Position numbers and translations under genes: made by a program. From contig WARS01000015.1 in assembly GCA_008933995.1 (NCBI GenBank), positions 16,252,957 through 16,316,956 on the forward strand: a DNA stretch of 64,000 bases, written 5' to 3'. Below the pieces are notes generated by a model, which was given only the letters and a program-made list of their open reading frames with translations, was not told the DNA's origin and made no database searches. Of the stretch, positions 48,801 to 59,039 are shown in pieces. Positions within the stretch are counted from its first letter, which is position 1. Every line of letters begins with the position of its first letter. Source of the DNA: Datnioides undecimradiatus. Taxonomy: Eukaryota > Chordata > Actinopteri > Lobotiformes > Datnioididae.

Positions 48801-49219
48801 CCAGGCCCAGCACACACTGGGGCCAAAGCCTGCCCAAAAAGTGCAATCTGCTGGGGGACGGGCAGCTGTGAGATCCCTGCCGAGGTGGAGATGGAGATGG
48901 AGGAGGATGGGGTGAGAGCTACTGCTGCTGCTGCTGCCGCCGCTGCTGCAGCCGCCGCTGCTGCTGCTGAAGAAGAAGCTGAGGAGGAGGGTGTAGAAGA
49001 AGAAGATGAGGAGGTGCAGTGTGTGGAGGCCAGGAGGTGGCTGTGCAGGCGGGATGGGCGCAAGCTGTCCACGGGGATGGAGAGGCGGTCAGGTGGCGGC
49101 GGCGGCGCAGCCAAAGGAGCCTTCAGCTGCGCCTGAGGGAAGAGCTGCTGCCAGTGCTGCAGGTAGGACGGGTCCACCTTCAGGAAGGCCGAGCCACTCG
49201 GGTCACCAGGCTTCAGCAT
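19846..49219 (-). CDS. prdm6: PR domain-containing protein 6, first four coding exons (C-terminus outside window)
   Basis: Join on the minus strand: 49219-48487, 39047-38899, 37192-37034, 19973-19846; all junctions have GT/AG and matching phase. They give about 389 residues against roughly 595 in human PRDM6, an SET/PR-family transcriptional repressor linked to smooth-muscle and cardiovascular development. Residues 1-20 ([20 protein letters not shown]) are nearly the human start. Next come a Pro run, Ser-rich tract, Ala16 (85-100), Gly-rich tract, and the conserved [18 protein letters not shown]. Exon 2 gives [20 protein letters not shown]; exons 3 and 4 carry most of the PR domain ([39 protein letters not shown]). 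The last exon ends within an Arg codon at a good donor. The rest of the PR domain and the zinc fingers are not found between 19845 and 1. ppic lies divergently upstream. Confidence 0.93.
25785..25870 (-). mobile_element. Probable antisense tRNA-derived SINE fragment
   Basis: TTTTATTGGACAGTAGGTGA followed by GACACGCAGCCAGAATCAAA resembles, in reverse, the body of a common percomorph SINE: a tRNA-like 'GGTTCGA' end, then '...CTGTCAAATAAAG'. It is decayed and short. Confidence 0.35.
26118..26160 (+). repeat. (CA)n microsatellite
   Basis: Near-perfect AC dinucleotide run. A second, interrupted run lies at 26281-26335. Confidence 0.95.
26281..26335 (+). repeat. (CA)n microsatellite, interrupted
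   Basis: AC dinucleotides broken by AAAC units. It lies about 120 bases after the first run, in the same orientation. Confidence 0.95.
26806..26905 (+). mobile_element. Fragment of a percomorph interspersed repeat (MITE-like)
   Basis: TTTAAAGGAGCAGTTTGACA followed by TTTTTGGAAATGCACTTAT matches a widely spread fish repeat beginning 'AAAGGA-CAGTTTGACATTTTGGGAAATACGCTTAT'. The 3' part is not recognisable. Family knowledge is from memory. Confidence 0.45.
27405..27712 (+). mobile_element. 308-bp percomorph MITE with TTAAAGG termini
   Basis: It begins TTAAAGGTGCAGTG and ends CACACTTCTTTAA. Internal blocks GTTTCTACAGTAGCCCAGAA, GGACAAACCAAACTCTGGCT and TATTCAGTTGGT are hallmarks of a very common non-autonomous fish element. 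Length and both ends suggest a full-length, moderately diverged copy. Confidence 0.8.
27782..27812 (+). repeat. (TG)n microsatellite
   Basis: About 15 TG units followed by a GA-rich run (27815-27840). Confidence 0.95.
27947..27982 (+). repeat. (TG)n microsatellite, one interruption
   Basis: GT dinucleotide run with a single GC interruption. Confidence 0.95.
30745..30990. repeat. Imperfect minisatellite, period about 22-23 bp
   Basis: About ten diverged units of the form ACCACCATCCACAGGACTGA plus 2-3 bases, alternating GACTGATG and GACTGAGG forms. Pyrimidine-rich 'CCAACC' DNA continues to about 31160 and again at 31470-31620, perhaps older units. The minus-strand open frames over it are by-products of the repeat. 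Confidence 0.75.
36060..36330 (+). repeat. C-rich polypyrimidine tract
   Basis: Long C/T-rich stretches, with a C run at about 36270-36283 and CTCCCT repeats to 36328. Just beyond it (36330-36430) sequence composition changes to a non-repetitive block. Confidence 0.8.
37034..37192 (-). CDS. prdm6: prdm6 coding exon 3 (PR domain, first part)
   Basis: Encodes 53 residues from [20 protein letters not shown] to NTRHLWE, in phase 0 at both ends. [10 protein letters not shown] is the PR/SET fold's conserved strand. Acceptor GTGTGCAG and donor GGTAAG. Confidence 0.95.
37193..38898 (-). other. prdm6 intron 2
   Basis: AT-rich. The part at about 37930-38130 carries 'AAGTAC/GTACTT'-rich text like the fish MITE family also seen at 40.7 and 52.9 kb. 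A LINE-type tail lies at 38256-38539. Confidence 0.5.
38256..38539 (+). mobile_element. LINE-type 3' tail fragment
   Basis: It ends TTGTATGTGAAAACCTACTC, then GGCATTAAACAAGATTCTGA. This is a typical fish non-LTR 3' end ('..ACTTGGCAATAAA..GATTCTGATTCTGA'). The preceding 250 bases are T-rich 3' UTR-like DNA. No coding remains. Confidence 0.6.
38899..39047 (-). CDS. prdm6: prdm6 coding exon 2
   Basis: Encodes [20 protein letters not shown] and continues to DWLRDLPRE, a conserved Cys-rich block before the PR domain. The Arg codon is split across the exon 1 junction (C|GT). Acceptor CTCCAG and donor GTGAG. Confidence 0.95.
40660..40882 (+). mobile_element. MITE fragment of the 'AGTACTTTTACT' family
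   Basis: TTTCTACTTTGTTGTATTAG followed by TACTTTGACTGAAAGTAAGA and CTGAATATTTCCTCCACATC matches the 3' half of a common fish MITE ending '..GGATCTGAATACTTCTTCCACCACTG'. The 5' half is diverged. Confidence 0.55.
41235..41427 (+). other. Orphan open frame with good start context and splice donor
   Basis: CACCATGC gives a fair start context for 64 codons ([20 protein letters not shown]..., then ...[18 protein letters not shown]). The frame ends at a strong donor GGAG-GTGAGT. It runs antisense inside prdm6 intron 1 and is richer in CpG than its surroundings. The nearest good acceptor (42320) would give a stop at once, so no protein product is established. It could be the first exon of a non-coding RNA or a chance frame. 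Confidence 0.25.
45365..45431 (+). repeat. (CT)n-rich pyrimidine tract
   Basis: TCTC dinucleotide runs with a few interruptions. A short GC/CA alternating run precedes it at 45279-45300. Confidence 0.9.
46540..46870. other. CpG-rich segment in prdm6 intron 1
   Basis: CpG-dense DNA (many CGCG and ACGC words) followed by (TG)n at 46781-46800. A + strand frame of 172 codons crosses it, but its composition follows the CpG and TG bias and no family motif is seen. It could be an internal promoter or enhancer of prdm6. Confidence 0.35.
47351..47390 (+). repeat. (CTG)n trinucleotide run
   Basis: About nine CTG units (CAG on the prdm6 sense strand) in intron 1, next to a nuclear-receptor-like site. 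Confidence 0.9.
47418..47436 (-). promoter_or_regulatory. Perfect DR1 nuclear-receptor site plus third half-site
   Basis: TGACCTTTGACCT is the complement of AGGTCAAAGGTCA, the exact DR1 consensus bound by RXR heterodimers, HNF4 and COUP-TF. A further TGACC follows at once (47432-47436). It sits about 1.1 kb inside intron 1 of prdm6. Function is inferred from the motif only. Confidence 0.4.
48305..48425 (+). mobile_element. tRNA-derived SINE, 3' part
   Basis: A degenerate B box (CCCGGTTTGATTGCCGG, near 48344-48361) is followed by CATTCTCATCCTCTTCCCAT, then 'TCTCAACTGTAATAAAATGCCCCCGAAAAAA'-type tail text. This order fits a SINE common in percomorphs ('GGGTTCGATTCCGG..CATGTCATCCC..CTCTC..CTGTCAAATAAAGGC-AAAA'). 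The A box is unclear. Confidence 0.6.
48487..49219 (-). CDS. prdm6: prdm6 coding exon 1 (N-terminus)
   Basis: ATG at 49219 is chosen because [15 protein letters not shown] starts the human protein. An acceptor-like CCTTCCAG lies upstream (exon start about 49242), so a separate 5' UTR exon is expected. It contains Pro, Ser, Ala16 and Gly runs of low complexity and the conserved [18 protein letters not shown] near its end. It ends at donor GTATGT. Confidence 0.93.
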
Positions 49220-49242
49220 GGCTGCCCACCGGCTGCTGGAAG

Positions 49243-50680
49243 GACAGATCAGAGAGGATGAAGTGTCAATCATCAGCATCAAAACACACACACAGAGGTC
49301 AGGACTCGATGTGTGGGACACACATGGGGTCAAACCCAACACAAGCCAAACAACATCTGCATCAAATTCACTTGAAACGTGACAGGCAGAAAATTTACTA
49401 AGAAGATGCCAAATCACAAACTCTCTATGATCAATCGCTGTCTTTCCACATTTTACTGAGACTGAGACTCAAAGACTGAACCTGTTTCAAAGTGCGCTTG
49501 CACGTGAATTTACTGGAAAGGTGTGAAAGTGATGCTGATCACACATCGAACACAGAATTCGGCCTCATCGCTCATAATAAACACTCAGTTTTCGGCGTTC
49601 AGCTGAGCCCGATCGCACCTGACCTCACCTGATTTCTGCAGCTTATCCTGAATCACATGTTGTGTTAAACGTACGCAAACACACACAAGATGTTTAGCCT
49701 CATCCATTTCATTCAGCCTGATCATGTTTCGTCTTAAAACGTTCACTTTTAGACTGTTGGTGGATTATTAAAATAATGTTAATACATACATATGACAGAC
49801 ATTTACAATATGGCTTACTGTTGATTGCATTAAAATAAACTTTCAGGTGTGGGGTGGAGAATAAAAAAGAATTACATGTTCCACATCAAATATGAACCAA
49901 TAACTCAAATGAAGCTTTTTGTTAGTGTTAATTTGTTTTTGTTTCTAATAACTGATTTTTCTTTATTTTTATCGAACACTAATTTATATGTTTATGCATA
50001 CTCCACACGGCTTCCCTCCTGTCAATCATCCCGCAGGCTTAAAACTAAGATAAAATGAGACGCATGCGTCTAACTTGAAATTCAGCGAGCTGATGTCTCA
50101 GGTGTTTCAGATGATGCTGATCAGGTTGTTCACCGCCTCAGCCTGCAGGATTTCACTGATGTTTTCAGATTTTATTGCGCGAGGAAAGTTCAACATCAAC
50201 TCTCGTGCGCTTCTGTTTCAAATAGATATTCAAATAGTTTGGAAATGAGTTCAGCGTGCAGTGGAAGATGAGTTAAAGATGGACAGACAGGTTGTTTCTG
50301 TTCTGAATTTAAAAAAAAAACAACAAAAAAACCTGCGGGTGCACCTTTTTAAAGCAGTACAAATGTGGTAAATGTTAAAGGATTTAAGACACCAGAGTCA
50401 CGAACATGGGCTTAAGATATTTTCAGAAAAAGTATCATCCTGTACATTTCCAGCCCCATCATCTTATAACTGAATCTATTTATGAGTTTCATGTCTTGAA
50501 GTATTTTTATTCTTTTTTTCCTCCTTGTGTTTTCAATAAAATCTAGTCTTCGTTTTTAAAATCAAACTTGTCTCTCTTTGTAAATATAAACTGTGCTTAG
50601 GGCTTAGTCCTGAGCCATAAACTGTGTATACACTCCACAGGCAATAAACCATTCAGTATAAACTGACTTCAGCCGGGCTG
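49243..50680 (-). other. Presumed prdm6 5' UTR intron
   Basis: Non-coding, AT-rich from 49.7 to 50.6 kb. A minus-strand donor (AGGTGAG) occurs near 49622-49630. No repeats are recognised. Confidence 0.35.
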
Positions 50681-51250
50681 ACCCTCCGCTCCAGCCCCGC
50701 TCTGCTCCGCTGTCTCGGTCTCGGATGGTAGTTAAAGCGCGAATTTTACGCACGCCGAGCGTAAAAAAAAACGCACCACGTTAATGCAACAAAACGCGCA
50801 AGCACACACAACTAGTTCACAACGCAAACCAGGCAGCGAGCAAAAGTTTCATCAGATAGGATAAATAAGTCCCGTTAAGTCCAGTCTGACCGACGGTCCG
50901 GTGTGCTGTCCGTGGCCGGACAGAGGCTGCGTTAGGCGGGTATGGACGCGTGGACGCTCCGCTTGGTTCCCGGAGTTTTCCGGGATGTTCCGTTTTTCTT
51001 TCTTTCTGTGTTTTAATGTGAAAGTTGTTGAAGAGCAGAACAGGCTTACTGCTGTCAGAGTGTGTACGGCGGCTCCTGGGCGCTGATTTCCGGGCAGCGG
51101 TGGAAGGTTTGTCCCTCCTCCGGGCTGCGGTGAACCATCGAGGGGAGCCGGGACAGTCCGCTGCGTCCTGCGCGTCTCCGGAGCCAAAACTACCGGAGCA
51201 GTGGCTGCGCGGGTCTCTCTCTCTCTCCCTCTCTCTCTCTCCTCTTCCAT
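50680..51250 (-). promoter_or_regulatory. CpG-rich candidate promoter of prdm6
   Basis: High G+C and many CpG words between 50690 and 51200, bounded on the upstream side by a (CT)n-rich tract (51217-51460). It lies 1.5-2 kb before the prdm6 ATG in the right orientation. The two minus-strand frames here overlap in different frames and show no motif, so I read them as CpG-driven. The transcription start is not visible. Confidence 0.5.
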
Positions 51251-51460
51251 TCACTTGCCCTTTCCCCTCCCCCTCTCTCTCTCCCTTATCTCCTATAATT
51301 CACATGTATTATTTCTCTCAGTCTCTTCACTCTCACACTTTTTTCTCCTCTTTTCCTTTTCCTCCAAACTCTCGCTCTCTTTTTTCTGTTTTTCCTCTTT
51401 CAGCGCTGGTTTTGTTTCTCTTTGGCTCTCTCTTCGTTTTTTCGTTTTTCAGTTTAGTCT
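51217..51460 (+). repeat. Polypyrimidine (CT/TTC) tract
   Basis: Nearly unbroken C/T run on the + strand, with TCTCTC repeats at 51217-51242 and TTTCT repeats further on. Confidence 0.85.
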
Positions 51461-52919
51461 CAGTGTCAATAATGATCATTTGAATTGAACTAAGTACAAA
51501 TGTTGAAATGGTCAGACCAACATGTGTGTCTCCCTCTACCACAGCAATGAATATACATGTTGTCCGGACTACAAGATGTTTCTTACTTTAGGTGTTTGTA
51601 TTTTAATCTTATTGATCAATGTCCTTCACACTTCAGTGCCTCTCTTACATATATTTAGGAACATGTGTTTGTGACTGTGGGGTGTGGGGATCAGGTGATG
51701 CCAGATTCTTAGGGAGAGACACGGTGGCAACCTTTTTAGACCCTGACTAAACAGAGCTTGCTGTCTGTCACAACTTGGACTGAGGTGATGCGCGATGCCT
51801 TGATTCCACTGGGTCTGTGAAATGTTCACACAGTTTTGCTCAGATTGTGTTGCTTTTATTTCCTTTTTCCTTCAGTCTTTGTTTTCGACCATCACATAAT
51901 TCATTGTTTTTTGTTTTTACCATTGACAAGTCGAGTCTGCACGGGGTGTTTTATTTTGAAAACTGACCAGATGCTCCACGTCTTTCCTGTGTCCGACTTC
52001 CTGCTCTGCTCTGCGCGGCTTGACGTGGCTTCTGTCAAAAGTATAATACGCATTTATTTTAAGCAGAGCAGAGCAGAGAGTCGCTGCTGGGACACATCTA
52101 CAACATCACAGGCATTTGTTCCGATGGCCACCATCAGCTGCAGTGCCACAGCCGGAAACCAACAAAGCTGTGTCCGGTGGAATGAACCCACAATGTGTCA
52201 GGAATGAACTTCATTGTCCCACCTGACAGCGCCAACAACATCTTTTCTCATCACATCTTTTTGCTCTGTACTTCTGTTGGTCAACAACACTAAACTTATT
52301 TCCTATACGTGTTGTTTCATACTGTGATACACAGGACTTAAAAACTGTGAGACAGTTGCTGGTTTTAGAGCAGTTTTAAGTGCGAGTCACACCAAAAAGT
52401 GTGCGGTGTAAGTAAAATATGTGGTGCTAGAAGACTGCTACAGATGACATTAGAATATATTTATGTACAAATAATTGTACATAAATATACTTAGACATAT
52501 TAGCTTCTAAACAGGTTATTAGCCCTTGGAGCTGGGGAGCTAAATGCTAACATGCTAGCTAGGTTACAAAAGTTGGGGGGAGGCGCTCAGATTTTGCTAG
52601 TTTGCTACTTTTAGTGTCATTTAGCTAACACGTTAGCTTGTTTGCTAAAGGTTGATGTTCACCCATCAACTCAGTGTCTGATAACTGTGGTTAAACCATG
52701 TCTCTGTTATAAAGCAGTGTACATAAACCTTAAAAATCACGTACATCTATGACGTCAACCCATAAAGAAATATTTAAGCCTTTAGTTTATTAGAAAAAAT
52801 CATTCAGAATAACCAAATTTGGAGATACGTGTTTACTGTAGATGTAATCTAAAAAACTAAGTGTCAGACAAATGGAGTGGAGTAAAAACTACAACAGATG
52901 CCCCTGATGTATAGATGTA

Positions 52920-53006
52920 TAACAGTGCACAATATGGAAATACTTAGGCAAAGTACCCAATTTGAATAATTGTACATAATTGTACTTAGTTACTTCCACC
53001 ACTGTT
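52920..53006 (+). mobile_element. 3' end of an 'AAGTAC' MITE
   Basis: AATTGTACATAATTGTACTT, then AGTTACTTCCACCACTG, is the terminal repeat of a very common fish short element ('CAGTGGTGGAAAGTAACTAAGTACA' by complement). The 5' end is not found, so its upstream limit is open. Confidence 0.65.
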
Positions 53007-56000
53007 CCAATGAAATGAAAAGATGTAGATAAAGGGTATCACCTTTGAAAATCAGGAGTTTTGACAGAACGTCAGGCTAAAGTAAAGGAGAAGGGAAAGA
53101 CACGTCTTGAGGACCATCCTGCGTAACGTGTAGACTGTGTAACTTGAAGTAGTTGTACTCTAGTGTGTGTTTGCTGGAGACTCTTCATCTCACTATTCAT
53201 TTATCTCCTGAAGAACTCTGAACCCGTTTGTCAGTGTTGCAACTAAGATTATCATTACAACATTTATTATTATTACTGGTCTTGTAGGTGGTCGTCCTGC
53301 TGTCAGCTCACCTCTCCCTCTTTATCAATCCTTCACTGTAATTCAGTGTTTGTGTGTGTGCGTGCACGCAGATAAGACAGATTACAGCCGAGCTCATTGT
53401 GTTTCTGGGTCTGACTTGTTATCCACGACCCTGAGCTTTCCCACCCGTCTGGTGCTCTTGCACACACACCCACACAGCACCAGGCATGTAAAGCATACAG
53501 TACATGTGTGTGCATCAGTCATTGTAAGCTGCTGTGGATAAGAACATCAGCTAAATGCCCAAAAACGTAAGTGTGTGTGTGTGTGTGTGAGTGTGCGTGT
53601 GTTGTTATGACTGGCATCGCCGTGACAGGCCCCATTTGTCATCCTCGGGACCTCTGGTGGATTGATAACGAACAAAAACACAAACATAAGCGTCTGAAAA
53701 TGAACTCTTGTCGGCTTAAAGCGACTTTTTCAGCGCAGAGGAATGTGGAGCAATAACAGGCCGTATGATTGGCTGCTTCACAAGTTCAGGGCCGACAGTA
53801 GCCAGTGGGCAACCACAGGGTTGGGAAGTGAATCCCGGCTCCTCCAGGAGGTAATTTAATCAGTAATTTTTTTTCATTAAAAAGACTTTAAGTTGGTTGG
53901 ATGTTATGCCAGTGTTTTATATCTTTTTTATATCTTTGTGAATATAATTATTTTTTTTCCCTGTCAGTGTCAAAAATGTCCTTTTTCTGATTTGTTGGAA
54001 AAACGTTTTTGACATTAAAGGAAATGGAATGGGTTCTCGGTCCACTGGTGCATCTTTGCTTCCTTTTTTAGTCATTTTTATGGCCGTTTGACATTCCTGA
54101 GTCACATTTCTGGCACCACAATAACTGGCTTCTGACCACTTCACGCTAGATTTAAAGAAATATTACTGCGTGGCTTTATTCATATATGTTGGGACAATAA
54201 TAATGAAGACACTAGTCGGCACATTGTTTAATTTAGTCAGCTGTTAAGATCCTGAATCCAAACTTTCAACCCAATAAGGGACTCCGAAACGTGCTCATGG
54301 CATTGTCACCTCATGTTTTTGTCTCTGTTAACAACTTGAGAGATTTCTAGCAACGTTATAAAAAGAAGGGCGGCTGTCTGTTGGGGAAAAATAAATGAAA
54401 ATGTTGTATCTGTAGGAGTGCGTACAAACCTCTGCAAGAATAAACGAAATGCTTTTTAAATATTTTTTTTTTCCTTAAATGTACCTGTTGACTTCAGATT
54501 GAGATCATTAGACCAAAAATAACAATTCTTTCAATAAGATAAGAAATTTATTTGGGGGCCATGCAAGCAAGTAAAGGTAAATACATCTCACTTTTTGTTT
54601 TCTGTTGATCATAAACCACCAGTTCCAGTGACCTTGACAAAATAGGAAATTTGTGTTCAAGATAATTCAGTGTTGGACTGACCAACAGACAGACTACAGC
54701 CACATCAGTAGGATGGCTAAAAAAGTTTAGTATATAAATATAGTATATAAGTATAATGAATTAATATATTTATAAAGTGTGACTTATCTGATAAAATTAC
54801 ATGAATTACAAAGTAGTTTTCTTTCTTATATATACTATATGCAGGGTAAGCAAGATTTATCTACTCTCAGATGCACCTGCATAAGGAATACTGGATGCAG
54901 TTAGTTAATCTGTTCACAGCAACAAATATGTACAGTAAGAAGAAGAAGACGAGAAACAATGCATAAGATCATAATTAAAAGTTGTAATCAACAAGTATAA
55001 TGTAAAGTTTTTAAAAGGAAAGTGTTTTTTGTCACTCGTTTGATTTTTAGGTGCAAAGTGTTTAAACCTTGTTTTTTTCCAGACAGTGAACATGGAATTC
55101 AGCTGAGGTTACACTGCCCTCAGACCGGACATTATAATTACTGTATTTAGATGGCGTCAGTGATGCACGAAATAATCACTCTGTCATTGCCACAAATCGA
55201 TGACAGAAACAGGTTGATCTTTAAATGGGAATCAGTCTTCGGGCCGCCTCTTCGAATGATCTTTACGCGGATGTTTTGACTGACTGGCTGATTTTAAGTA
55301 TTTCATTTTACCTATTTAATTTATTTGGAAGCACATTAGCTATTTTAACAGAGCACATCATTGTCATTCACGTGCTGATCAGAGAAACTTAAAATGTTTC
55401 ATGATCCCTGGACAAAATGACATACCTGTTTGCAGTGAAATGAGACACTGATTAACTGAACTCTAATGTGAAGGTTATTAAACTATAAGTCTATCAAAGG
55501 CATGTACAAACAAGTCAAAAAAGCTACATGTTAGTAGATGAATTAATGAAAAACACATTAATTGACCCTTTTCACATTATTTAACTTATCACCATAAATT
55601 AATCTTAATGTCATACTTGAAGTGTCAATAATATCATGTTACATTTGAGCTGTTTATTGCTGTTTCAATGCATTTTAATGCACGTTTACGTATGAGCTTA
55701 CTTTCACCATCATCATCGTCAGTCCATAATTACAGCTCTTCTCCATATCGTGGCTGGGGATCGTCTGCTCGAGATGGAAAGCATGCAGAAAGAAGAGGAA
55801 AAAAGGAAAAAGCAGAGCAGGAGGAGAATTAGGTGTTTTCATCCATTGATTAATGGCTTTCTAAAGCAAAGCACATCGGAGGAGCCGGCCGATCAATAAA
55901 TTAACTGCCCAAATTCATCATTTTCTACAACAAAAGCTAATTATTTAGACGGCTGCAGGAAAGGAAAAAACACAATATTAACAAGAGTTCATTTAGCAAA

Positions 56001-56272
56001 GCAGCGTTTCCTGCATGTGAGAACACTGCAGAGCTGCTCTTTGCACGTACTGGAGCCTCACATTCAACATAAACACAAAGAAATATCAAGATTACAGTTC
56101 TGCACAATGATGGAACCAAATTTATACTGAAATTTAAATCCCTGTTTGCTGATTATGGATTTTTAAAAGATAAAAAGGGCATAAGAGCTGGATATCAGTT
56201 TCAGCTAGACCCACACACAGGAGATTGCAGACCAAAACATAATCCTTACATTCATTCATTCTTCATACTTAA

Positions 56273-56688
56273 CCCGTTTGTGCCCAGATTTTTTTCAGAG
56301 TTGTAAGGCATATCATTTTATTAGTTGAGTCCCTCTGAATCATGTTATGTATTTATTTTTTCCATTTTGTACCTGTTTTGAAGAAAATAGCATTTTTATG
56401 ACTGGCAACAATTGTTGCCAGTAGTCACACAGCTTGTCACTAGGTCAAATGTCACCTAATAATAATAGAGAAATAATAATAATAATATAATAACAACAAA
56501 ATAATAATATAGTCATAATAAATAATAACAAAAAGGTGGAGCCTCAGGTTCCCCCTGTACCTTTGTCTAAGTTGTCTACTAGCATATAAGTGGAAAAGTT
56601 GCATTAGTACCTTTGAGATTTTTTATTGTGAGTCAAAAATGACAGTGATACACTTTGGCAACAATTGTTGCCAGTGGGGCAAAACGGG
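56273..56688. mobile_element. piggyBac-type MITE (416 bp) with TTAA duplications
   Basis: The termini are CCCGTTTGTGCCCA and GGGGCAAAACGGG, inverted copies with one difference over the first 12 bases. They are flanked directly by TTAA on both sides (56269-56272 and 56689-56692), the diagnostic piggyBac target. GGCAACAATTGTTGCC occurs twice inside, at 56404-56419 and 56657-56672. The first copy extends to a perfect 22-bp palindrome, 56401-56422. An (AAT)n-rich patch lies at 56456-56530. No transposase is present. Confidence 0.85.
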
Positions 56689-56819
56689 TTAATATCATAT
56701 CAGAATAAACTATTCTAAAAGACTTATAAACTGTATTTTTAAACCATTGTATCTGGTTGCATGTTGCATGTTTTGACTTATTGGTGACCAACCAATGACC
56801 TTGCCATCAGCCATAGCTG

Positions 56820-56970
56820 TACTTTATGCTAAGTGCTAATTAGCAAGGGTTAGCATGCCGGACTAAGATGGTGGATAGAGTAAGCATCAATATGTTAGCA
56901 TTGTTATCGTGCACATGTTAACATGCTAATGTTAGCATTTAGCTCCCAGCACGGTTTACAGAGCTGCTAG
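56820..56970 (+). repeat. TTAGCATGCTAA-type interspersed repeat
   Basis: GCTAAGTGCTAATTAGCAAG, then ATGTTAACATGCTAATGTTA and GCATTTAGCTC. This text is dispersed widely in percomorph genomes. Related words occur at 52530-52650 and 63170-63260. Confidence 0.55.
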
Positions 56971-57550
56971 CTTCCTGCTTAATCTGAATGATTTATATCG
57001 TCTCTTGCTGTGTTTTCCAGTCGGTGGAGTAAAAAATTTATCATGACAAGCTGAATAAACATGCTTTTCTAAACATTATTAACATTAATTCAGTTAGAGA
57101 ATCATCTCTACAATTACATATCTGAATATACTTGTGATTTAAGTGCTAATAAGAACAGTGATGGGGCCTTTAAGGGAAACTGAAGGTTTAAAGGGTTAGT
57201 TTCCACTCGGTGCTAAATGAGGCCGTGCTGGTTTAAATCCATGAGGGTTAGTTAGCGCATAACTGATGGTAATTCAATTAAAACATCGGCATGTCCCCTG
57301 TTCATTAACACGCACACATGCATAAATACACGCACAGCCCCCCTGTAACCTTGGTGTGAAAGCCTCTTGTATACATTTATATATATAAATATACAGGTTT
57401 AAAGCGGTGTCACTTTCATTTACATAGGAGCATGTTGTTAAGGTCCTGCTTTGACATTCAATTAAAACGTTTACATTTCTGCTTAATTAATTCGGCGGAT
57501 GGTGAGAAGAAAAGACGAATGGACGGGCCGCTGTGACAGGAGACCGATAA

Positions 57551-57553
57551 CTG

Positions 57554-57588
<35 letters not shown>
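57551..57588 (+). repeat. (TG)n microsatellite
   Basis: About 18 TG units with one GC interruption. Confidence 0.95.
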
Positions 57589-57591
<3 letters not shown>

Positions 57592-59039
57592 GGCCGTGGT
57601 GTTAAGGTCACGGCAGACTGACTATTATAATTCATCTCTATAGACATGTATTCAGCAGGGACTTATATTCTCTTTTTCAGCTTTATTTCCTGCAGCTGAA
57701 GCCAAGCTGAGCAGAGCCGAGGTGTTTTTAATGCAGTAAAGTCTTTTAACGCTGTAATACCTGACTGTATGGACTTTATTCTCCCTCTGTTTATTGTTAA
57801 AAACTAACTGCTGCAGCTGATTATTGATCTCTGCTGGGTTTGTCAATCAAGAGGAAAGAATACAAATCCACAGAGCCGCATCATATTTTTTCAGCTTTTG
57901 ATTCTGGATCAAATTTGTATTACACTTCATATTTTATGAAGATTATTTATAAATCACCGACCATCCAAACTCAATGGTAACACTTTAGCTTACAGGTGTG
58001 TAATTTCCTGATAATTCCGTGAAAAGAAATATGTCATCCAGTGGGGAAAATAGAGGCAGTGTTATTTAGAGTTCAGCAGGAGTTTCCTTGCAATAGTCAC
58101 TCCATATCCATTCAAATGATCATAAAATGTAATAATTCTAATAACTAGGTTTTTTGGTGGTGCATTTAGGAAACGTTGGACTCAGAAACTCTGTATTTCC
58201 GAAACGGTGACTACAGCCCTGCTGTGCAAGCTATAGAAGAATACTGATAGTTTTGTTTTTTTTCAATCTTTCATTAACATATGAATGCATTATGTATACA
58301 ATATTTATGACCAACTTATCTGAATGTATTTAATTTTGCTGTTGTTATCCACAGATATTTGCTCTCAGTGCAGGAGTGCTCTAAATATTCTTTGGGATAA
58401 AGGAATCAATACTTTCTGCTGTCATGAGGGAAAATAGGCTCATGTTTACATGTGATCGGTGAAACTTTAAATTAAAGAGGAATGCGTCTGTGTGAAAGGA
58501 CTGCATTTTAAGTGAATGAATTGTGTATTTATAAGTAAAGAAATCTTTATCTTTGGTGTATTTGCTCCTCCAGCAGACAGGGGGTGCTGTTGTGGATGCA
58601 GCTGGATGAAGGCTTCACGATGTATGAAACTGCATACATTTGAATGATTGAAACAATTTTTAAATTCGTCTCACTCGAAGATTGGACACCTGCTTCAGCG
58701 TGAGTCGGCTGTCCTGCTGTGGTTGTGTGATCGCCCAAGTGCGTGCAGGCTGACAGGTGTGACATTCATGCGGGTTACTACAAATGATCAAACACACACG
58801 TTACCGTTTCTATCAGCTCAGGATATTAAAGGTCAACCGGTAACCTTTATTTATCAGGTTTGAGCGAGATTAGAGACAAATCAGGTGATCAGCAGGGGTG
58901 TTTTTTTCCATCTGTCTCAGGAGCTTTTCATATTTATAGTGAGACCCCATGAAGGGTCTCAACCCACAGATTGAGGACCCCTGATTTTAGTACCAATGAG
59001 GAACAGTAAATAAAACATGTCAGGTTAGAAATATCGACT

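Noticed and set aside
50817-51254. Two overlapping minus-strand frames of 130-145 codons near the prdm6 promoter
   Set aside because: They overlap in different frames in CpG-rich DNA and begin in a (GA)n run; neither has a recognisable motif.
58935-58986. hAT-like end (TCTCAACCCACAGATTGAGG)
   Set aside because: Resembles the right end of a common hAT group, but no left end or target duplication was found, so it was not listed as an element.
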